DNA of 64,000 nucleotides. It comes from Mesorhabditis belari. Its lineage: Eukaryota; Nematoda; Chromadorea; Rhabditida; Rhabditidae. Of this stretch, positions 57,131 to 64,000 are shown piece after piece (within the stretch, counting starts at the first letter, position 1; each line of letters begins with the position of its first letter). The notes below the pieces were generated by a model. The model was not told where the DNA came from, made no database searches, and saw only the letters and a program-made list of their open reading frames with translations. A program made the translations under genes and the position numbers. The DNA is taken from assembly GCA_958450365.1 (NCBI GenBank), contig CAUEEP010000742.1, positions 3,955,001 to 4,019,000 of the forward strand, given 5' to 3'.

Positions 57131-57658
57131 TTTTTGGCATCTTTTAGAAAGCACTCCACTCATAGTGAATACCAAAAAACTACAAGATCTCCCCTAGCTA
57201 CAGTAACCTAACATCAAACAGATCTACATCATCACTTTCCCCCACGAAAACCCATAGGTTTCCCCTTGAAATCCTTTTCTAAACTCTGATCATTTCCTTT
57301 TTTCCTGGAAGAGAATTTTCCCCTCTACGACGAAAAATTTCTTCTTCTTCTTTTCCTTTCAAATTTGGTTATTTTGGTCGAGATAAACACGGATTTGGTG
57401 CTTCTCGATCAAAAATCAATAGAAAACTGAGAGATTGCTTAACTTAACTTTCCCTTCTCAACAGATTTTCGTTTAGATTCGAAAATGCACAAACATGTGA
57501 AAAGACTTGGATAAGCTTGGAAAGCGCAAAATCCCCTCAATATTGCTAATTTTAGTTCCGTTACGATTGTTGGTGTGGTGGAAAACGTTTTCCGTCTTTT
57601 TCTTAAGCCCGGGGAAATTACTGGCTAAGAAGCTGATGCTTAGCCATAAAAGATGACT

Positions 57659-57990
57659 AGATTTAGAAAAATGCCTTTATGTAAGCCTATTATAGTCTTG
57701 TTGATACAAAAAAGAACTTAAGTCGTAGACTTGGACTCTGGCACAGTACACAGTTTCCCGTGTACCTGATACTGCGTCTGACTTCACGAAAAATCAATTA
57801 TTTTAGAGTATTTTGATGAAAGATTTAGAAAAATGCCTCTATGTAAGCCTATTATAGTCTTGTTGATACAAAAAAAGAACTTAAGTCGTAGACTTGGACT
57901 CTGGCACAGTTTTCCGTGTACCCGGTACTCTGTCTGACTTCACGATACGGTAGCTATTGCTAATCAATTATTTTAGAGTATTTTGATGAA
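57659..57990. repeat. two-copy tandem duplication of about 160 bp
   Basis: AAAAATGCCTTTATGTAAGC, CTTAAGTCGTAGACTTGGAC, CTGGCACAGT and TTTTAGAGTATTTTGATGAA recur in order. The second copy lacks ACACAGT and has gained GATACGGTAGCTATTGC. Confidence 0.9.
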
Positions 57991-58493
57991 AGGAAATTTA
58001 AACTTTCGAAAATTAACAAGTTTCTCATTTAAAATGATATTAAAAATGAAAAATGAAAAATTATTAAAAACAAGTTTGAAAACGGAATAAATATATAAAA
58101 ACGTTTAAAAGGAAAAGAGAAACAAATCGGGAATCCGTTTTTTTGGCCAAAAATCATATTTTCAAAAGACAAATTCTTTCAAAAGGCCAAAAATCAAAGA
58201 AAGCCGAGAAAATTCTGTGATCGTCAGTCAATTTGGATGAGTTTCTCAATGGATAAAGCTTGTACCATTGAAATAGAGATTCTATTACTAAACAGAGCCT
58301 AAGTCAGTCCTTAGATCGGATAAATCAGCTACAACTTCAGCCAATGTAAGTCTTGTTGATTGATTTGTTAATCATACTAGCCACTAAATGTCATACTGTG
58401 CTCAAAAGTACTGGATTTTCGGAAACTCGATTTTACCAAAGGTCTAGATCAGTCTAGGGCTGCCTAGCTCAAAAAAGTCCAAGCTTTGGACCT

Positions 58494-59345
58494 AGCATAG
58501 CCTTATATTATTGCTAATTTTATTTGGTAGTGCTTATTCTTAAGCTTATGAGTCAAATTAACATAAAACAAATTTCCGAAACTCGTTTAGAAACTCTTAG
58601 AAACTTTTTATTGTTGTTGTCAAAAAGAAAACCTAGTTCTCTTAAGAATAATCTGACATCAACTGCGAGATAAAGATAAACCAAAATCGGGTTTTCTTTC
58701 ATTGGAAAAAACTAAAGTCGGCTAAAATTAGGAAATTTTCGACGAGAAGATGATTATAGCTTAGCCTAAGCGTAGCTGGACCTAGCCAAGCCTAAGCGAA
58801 GCTGAACCTAGCTAAGCCTAAGCGTAGCTGGACCTAGCCAAGCCTAAGCGAAGCTGAACCTAGCTAAGCCTAAGCGTAGCTGGACCTAGCCAAGCCTAAG
58901 CGAAGCTGAACCTAGCTAAGCCTAAGCGTAGCTGGACCTAGCCAGGCCTAAGCGAAGCTGAACCTAGCTAACCCTAAGCGTAGCTGGACCTAGCCAAGCC
59001 TAAGCGAAGCTGGACCTAGCATAGCCTAAGCGTAGCTGGACCTAGCCAAGCCTAAGCGAGGCTGGACCTAGCATAGCCTAAGCGAAGTTGAACCTAGCTT
59101 AGCCTTATATTATTGCTAATTTTATTTGGTAGTGCTTAGTCTTAAGCTTATGAGTCAATTTAATATAAACCAAATTCCCGAAACTCGTTTAGAAACTCTT
59201 AGAAACTTTGTATTGTTGTTGTCAAGAAGAAAACCTAGTTCTCTTAAGAATAATCTGACATCAACTACGAGAAAAAGATAAACCAAAATCGGGTTTTCTC
59301 TCATTGGAAAAAACTAAAGTCGGCTAAAATTAGAGAATTTTCGAC
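58494..59345. repeat. 25-bp array bracketed by a 250-bp direct repeat
   Basis: The flanks 58494-58740 and 59093-59345 are direct copies (CCTTATATTATTGCTAATTT, CTTAAGCTTATGAGTCAA, AACCTAGTTCTCTTAAGAAT, CTAAAGTCGGCTAAAATTAG). Between them, 58757-59100 is an array of about 13 units of the type CTAAGCGTAGCTGGACCTAG, alternating GTAGCTGG and GAAGCTGA. Confidence 0.92.
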
Positions 59346-59769
59346 GATTTATAGGCGATTTATAAGATGTTTATAGCGCTTTGATGGCGAATTTTCATCA
59401 TTGAGGACATCTCATCTTTGATTTTCTTTGATTTCCTTGTTGACTCAAATTCTTGAGAGTTTCCACACGTGGGAATCCGGAGAAAACTTGATTACCAATC
59501 TACTTTTATAAAAAAAATTGATGATTGGCTTATAGTGTTTTTGATCAAACAGAATTTATAGAATCTGTGCAAAGAAATGCTACAGTTTTTATATTAATGT
59601 CAATCTGCTGAAGTAATCTTCTAGTCTTATAAAAGATCTCGTAAACTACAGGTAACAATTGTGATGTCAGATCTTGAAAACAAGAAATGTCTAGAGGTTA
59701 AAGCTGTTGTTCAAAAGCTATTTACTAGGGAAAGGTACCAGGCCAAGGTGGCCTTCTTGATGCGCACCC

Positions 59770-60215
59770 AGTGCATTTGATCGAGCTTTTGAATGGAGAT
59801 TCTGAATTCGCTTTTTGTTTTTCCAATGGAGCCCTGTATCACAAGATATCTGGTATCAAAGTTTAGGTCGATTTTCGCAGCTGTTAGTTGTTTTTGTTTG
59901 TTAATTATTTCAGAGCTTTGCTAATCAATTTTTTTTAAAGCAAGAAGAGTTGGAGCGCGGGGACCGAACCAGGATTCTTCTGGTTGGTTCAACCAAAAGG
60001 ATTTTGGTCCAGACTTACCTCCAGACCACAGATGTGGTCTGGAGGTAAATCTGGACTAGCTAGCGTCTAGTTTTGGGAATTGGGTTGAAATATTGTCAGA
60101 TTTCGAGTCTTAAACTTTGATGCCAGATATCTTGCGACACAGATTTCCATTGGAAAAACTAAAAACGGTTCTGAAATCACTATTCAAAGCTCTATCAAAT
60201 GCACTGAATGAATAA
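59770..60215. repeat. inverted repeat with a central perfect palindrome
   Basis: The arms carry CCAATGGA, CACAAGATATCTGG and CAAAGTTTA on the left and their complements (TAAACTTTG, CCAGATATCTTG, TCCATTGG) on the right. Near the centre, 60004-60058 is a near-perfect palindrome (TTACCTCCAGACCACA with TGTGGTCTGGAGGTAA). A box-B-like GGTTCGGTCCCCGCGCTCC on the minus strand at 59951-59969 has no box A. Confidence 0.8.
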
Positions 60216-61264
60216 AAAAGGATCTTAAAGGATCACCTTAACCATTATTAAATGCCTAGAGGTTAAAGCTGTTGTTCAAAAGCTAGGGAAAGGCACCAGG
60301 TAAAGATTTGTTTGAAAAATGTCATTGTTAGTTTAAACTTACTAGTTGTAAGTTGTTCTAAAATAGATGATGAAGCGTTGGGAGTATATTAAAGAAAAGT
60401 AGGAAGGCAAGTGATCTGAGCAATGGCGGTCAATTGAAGCTTGAAGCTCAATTGAAGCAATGATTGAAGGGGTGGAGCCAATTTAGATCCTAGATATTCA
60501 AAAAAAAGCGATAGCACTTAAGTGAAATTTCAACTATAGCTAAGTAATCTGAATAGAAAAGTTGAGAAATATAATCTACAAGAAATATAATCTACAAGCT
60601 TTCGCAAGACTAGTCCAAATGACTCAATCATTCCTTCATCAACGATCCTCAAAATCGGATTCATCAAAAATTTGTCTCCGGAAATGGAAATCAGAATTTC
60701 TCATCATCATTTCCTTTTCCCCAAATTCCTTTTTTTTACTCAATAAGAGATTTTTGATCGCAGTCTAAAACACTTTTTTTCTTATGAGAATCTCATGAAA
60801 AATTCGGACACGACTACTTTGCAGTGTAACCCTTTTTCAGATCCAAAAAGATCGGGAAAAAAAGATGCCCATTACATGAAATGGAGATTTTAACAAAAAC
60901 TAAAGAAGATCATTTTTATTTTTATTCATTAGCAGATTTGAATGAAAGAGTTTAATGGAGTTTGGGGGAAATTGAGATCGAAAGTACGTCAGCGTGCAAA
61001 CAGAGTTCTCTCATTTTCTTTTACTTCTTAAACTTTTAGATTTTAGTAGATTTTAGGGGATTTTAGTAGATGAGTTTTAGAGTCATAGAATCGGGATTGT
61101 CACTGGTTGTTTCTGAATCTAGTTTCTGGAACTGGTTCCAGAGTTTCAAGCCCCCTCTCAGGGTCACGGTAATCTCAGGGCCACGGTGATAATCTCAATC
61201 TTGAGCACCAGCTTCTTAACCTCAGAAAGTGATCAAGAAGCTCCGGAACTTCAGAGCCACAAGC

Positions 61265-61500
61265 CGGGACCAGGATCAGGCCCAGGATCAAGATCAGGAC
61301 CAGGATCAGGCCCAGGACCAGGATCAGGACCAGGAGGGGCCCAGGATCAGCATCAGGATCAAGATCAGGCCCAGGACCAGGACCAGGATCAGGATCAGGC
61401 CCAGGACCAGGAGGGCCCCAGGATCAGGCCCAGGATCAGAATCAAGACCAGGACCAGGACCAGGCCCGGGACTAGGATTGGGCCCAGGATCAGGATCCAA
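61265..61500. repeat. 6/12-bp array (CCAGGATCAGGA)
   Basis: Low-complexity repeats coding spuriously for Gly-Pro-Gly-Ser or Asp-Gln strings. No flanking exon supports a collagen-like gene. Confidence 0.92.
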
Positions 61501-62300
61501 ATATAGGAGTTGAACCTACTTGGGCCAGGCCCGAGTACGTCCAATCTTGAAGCAGATAATCTTGAACCACATTCCCCCAAAAGCAAGAGAAAACGTGACC
61601 GATCCTCTAACTTGAACTATCTACTTTAAAAAGCTTTTATCTAAAACTTGATTGAAGCTTGACCTCTATAAACTTGCAAAAAATGGCTCTCGTTCAAAAA
61701 TCTCTCTCAAAACACACTCAAATGAATGACGGAAATGTCAAAAGAAGAGATTTGCGTGAGGAATGGTTGAAAAAATGGAAAATTTGAAGGGAATTCATTG
61801 AAATCTGGGGAGAAGCGATGACTCGATTAGCCGTGAAAAAGGATTCGTTACACAAAGAGAGCGATGAGATGACGTCCTTTTCCTCCGTTTTTTACTGGCT
61901 TCTCGCTTGTGTTTGGTGCTAAAAATGGATGATATTCACTCAAGAGACAACCTAAAAACACTCAACCTTTTTTTGGAAAGGCCACAGTTCAGCAGGAAAT
62001 GGAAATGGATAAAAAAATAGGCGAAAGAAACATAAATCTGCAAGAAATTCAGTAAGAATGTCAGGATTTTTTTGCAAATTGAGCCCTTTGACTCTAAGTG
62101 TCTGGGTTTTTCGAAATAAATATTCGTGTTTAGCTTTCAAGGCTGTAAACCAGGATTATCAAGAATTGTACTATAAACTTTTAATAATTTGTAAGCTTTT
62201 AACAGCTTTTAGAACAGCTTTTCAGCTTTTAGAACAGCTTTTTCAGCGTTTCATCAGCTTTTCAGCTTTTCATCAGCTTTTCAGCTTTTCATGAGTAAGA

Positions 62301-62535
62301 TACACTACTGGACAATGAAACATGATATTTGAAAAAAGATCGTCACTTTCGCGCCTCAGTAACTCCCTTGTCTTGATCGTATTTCTAAATATTAATATTA
62401 CCATTGTGTAGCCCTTGAAAAGAGCTTTCAGAAAATGTATAACACTAATAGTTTAAACTCAAAGACAAGGAAGTTACAGGCGCGCGAAAGTGACGATCGT
62501 TTTTCAAATATCATATTTCATTGTCCAGTACTGTA
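62301..62535. mobile_element. MITE family B, copy 2
   Basis: Ends TACACTACTGGACAATGAAA and CATTGTCCAGTACTGTA. Apart from a few substitutions it is the same as the copy at 46879, and its right arm is better preserved. Confidence 0.92.
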
Positions 62536-62565
62536 TAAGACCCTTGCCTTCCTGGTAAAGAAGCT

Positions 62566-62648
62566 GTCGGTGTAGCTCATTGGTAAAGTGTTCGCGTGGT
62601 AAGTCGACGAGGAAATCCAGGTCTCGGGTTCGAATCCCGGTACCGATT
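62566..62648 (+). tRNA. tRNA-like gene, anticodon GGT by position, long variable region
   Basis: An 83-nt fold. The acceptor GTCGGTG pairs with TACCGAT using wobbles. The D arm is GCTCATTGGTAAAGT. The anticodon stem TTCGC/GTCGA has one C-C mismatch around the loop GTGGTAA (T33 and A37 in place), and the T arm is TCGGG TTCGAAT CCCGG. A 16-nt variable region can form a GAC/GTC plus GG/CC stem, as in type II tRNAs. A T run follows at 62648-62656. It could be an odd Thr(GGT) tRNA, a nematode-type long-V-arm tRNA, or a pseudogene with an insertion. Confidence 0.65.
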
Positions 62649-64000
62649 TTTTTTGTCTTCCTATCTCATTAGATCGGCATTTATTGAAAGATATTGTTGT
62701 TTATCAAGCAAAGAAGAGAAACACATACAAGAGGAATGAAGTTTATTGGTTTAAAGTTGTAAAAACAGGACGTGGAGAGACCTTTGTTTTTTCTACAACA
62801 AGTCTAGAGGAAGTCAAGATAGCTGTGAAAGCACAAAAACGGAATTTAGCTACAAAAAAGGAATATAAATATAGAAAATCCAAGCAAGAATAGAGCCAAA
62901 TTCCGATGCTGAAATCTTTACTAGAAGTCAGTAAATGCAATCCATAGAGTCAACTGATCAAGAAAAGAGTCACAAGAAAGCTTTTCTTTTGAAGTGAAAT
63001 GAAAGTGAATCAAGGCCAAGTGATCAGCTATTTTATGAGCGCTTATTTGTCACGATGTCCATCATCAGACAGCCGGCCATTCAAATTCAACACACTCGTA
63101 GTCAATTCATCAAAATGTTTTCCCATTTTTGCTCTATCAGGTTAAATCTTTATTGCCCAGCAGTGAAAAAGGACAAAAAGATTTAACGTTTAATCTCGAA
63201 AATCTCGAAAATCTTGAAGATCTTGAAGATCTTGAAAATGAAAGAAAATGTGAACAAATACCCCGAAAATCCGTTCAACTTGAACCAAGATTTTCTCATT
63301 TTCAATGAACTTTAGAGAACTTTTTAAGTATTTTATTTTTCATTTTTATAGTACCAATGATCATATTTTTTTTTGCGAGAAGCAAGGACAAGGAAAAACA
63401 GACCCAATTCAGGAATCATGAATTACTGGGTTGGTAAATAGATTTAATGGGGCTATTTTTAGGGGAATTTTTCTACTGTAGGAACCAGGAAGAGTTTCTT
63501 TTTCTAATTTTTGTAAATTTTCTTTTACACCTCTGAAAACAACAACATAAAACACAAGTTTTCCCGCATATATAAGCTCAATCACTGATGAAATTCATTG
63601 CTTTCTTGATGAGAAATGGGATTTGATTGGAAAACAACAAATAACTGATGGAACTTGATGTTTTTTTTGAGAGAAATCAAAGAGTTTAAGCAGAATCTCG
63701 CTCATTTCAGGCTTAGTCGACTAGATGAAAAATTGTCTATGGAAAAAAGCTAACAAAAAAGATAACAAGGTTGAAATTGCTAAGCTAAGGCTGATTTGGC
63801 TCTAGTTTTGCTTGCTTGGCTCTAGTTTTGCTTGCTTGGCTCTAGTTTTGCTTGCTTGGCTTGCTTGGCTCGCTTGGTTCGCTTTTCTTTGACTTTTGGC
63901 ATTTTTGTTAAGTTAAAAGATTGAAATCCTCAAAGCAAAGCAAACCAAGCGAGCCAAAATAGAACCAATGGCTAAAATCAGCCTTAACTTGGCAATTTCA
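62649..64000. other. gene-free right end
   Basis: No coding exon is supported. The 69-codon frame at 62684-62893 (Lys-rich) shows no motif. AT-rich, with one array at 63785. Confidence 0.5.
63785..63882. repeat. 20-bp array (TGGCTCTAGTTTTGCTTGCT)
   Basis: Three full units followed by TTGGCTCGC-type half units. Partial inverted complements (AAGCGAGCCAAAATAGAACC) lie at about 63937-63965. Confidence 0.88.

Larger units (their letters stand above)
55243..62565. other. long gene-free stretch upstream of sulfatase
   Basis: No coding exon is supported. Open frames (for example 56414-56731) lack motifs. The stretch contains a triplicated block, arrays at 56865, 58757 and 61265, duplications near 57.7 and 58.5-59.3 kb, an inverted repeat at 59.77-60.21 kb, and MITE B. 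TATATAG near 56155-56161 could be a TATA box for minus- or plus-strand transcription, but nothing confirms it. Confidence 0.5.

Noticed and set aside
59951..59969. Possible tRNA on the minus strand (GGTTCGGTCCCCGCGCTCC)
   Set aside because: Only a box-B-like end is present; no box A or foldable stems within range.
61186..61586. Collagen-like Gly-Pro-Gly-Ser frame
   Set aside because: It is a 6/12-bp low-complexity array with no Gly-X-Y periodicity, signal peptide or splice-supported flanks.

Overview
The window is nuclear DNA from a nematode, most likely a rhabditid. The signs are short introns ending in TTTTCAG, TTTTAG or TTCTAG, candidate spliced-leader acceptors just upstream of start codons, a C6-domain (PF01681-type) secreted protein of the kind expanded in worms, a tRNA-Tyr with a short intron, and a dense load of MITEs, mariner relics and minisatellites. 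All gene models were assembled by eye from splice signals and codon phase. The three large models keep phase through 6, 29 and 39 exons (plus strand) and the fourth through 13 exons (minus strand).

Layout. 1-5628: transposon relics (mariner transposase, non-LTR RT tail) and tandem repeats. 5629-10713 (+): an MCFD2-type EF-hand secretory cargo-receptor subunit, 151 aa, with a complete small mariner element in intron 1 and a 16-bp satellite in intron 2. 10714-18504: almost only repeats and MITEs. 18688-29133 (+): a single-pass receptor tyrosine kinase, 1002 aa, 29 exons, with three tRNA-Arg(CCT) copies in its introns. 29134-32599: a MITE and a long-terminal-inverted-repeat element. 32600-44276 (+): a secreted mucin-like protein of about 2127 aa (TSP1, Thr-rich linkers, ten C6 domains, TSP1). 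44277-49002: LTR-like, MITE and SINE sequence. 49003-55242 (-): a sulfatase of 512 aa, with tRNA-Tyr in an intron. 55243-64000: tandem and segmental duplications, a second copy of a MITE, and a tRNA with a long variable region.

The four protein genes are not an operon: they are far apart and one is on the opposite strand. All enter the secretory pathway (ER cargo receptor subunit, membrane receptor, extracellular mucin-like protein, lysosomal or secreted sulfatase), but nothing shows that they work together. Introns and spacers are filled with repeats. At least three MITE families, a tRNA-derived SINE-like family, several mariner remnants and more than twenty unrelated tandem arrays occur. 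I see no clear new biological system. The most notable items are the modular C6/TSP1 mucin gene, the tRNA-Arg copies on both strands in receptor introns, and a MITE whose terminal repeat appears to have seeded a satellite.
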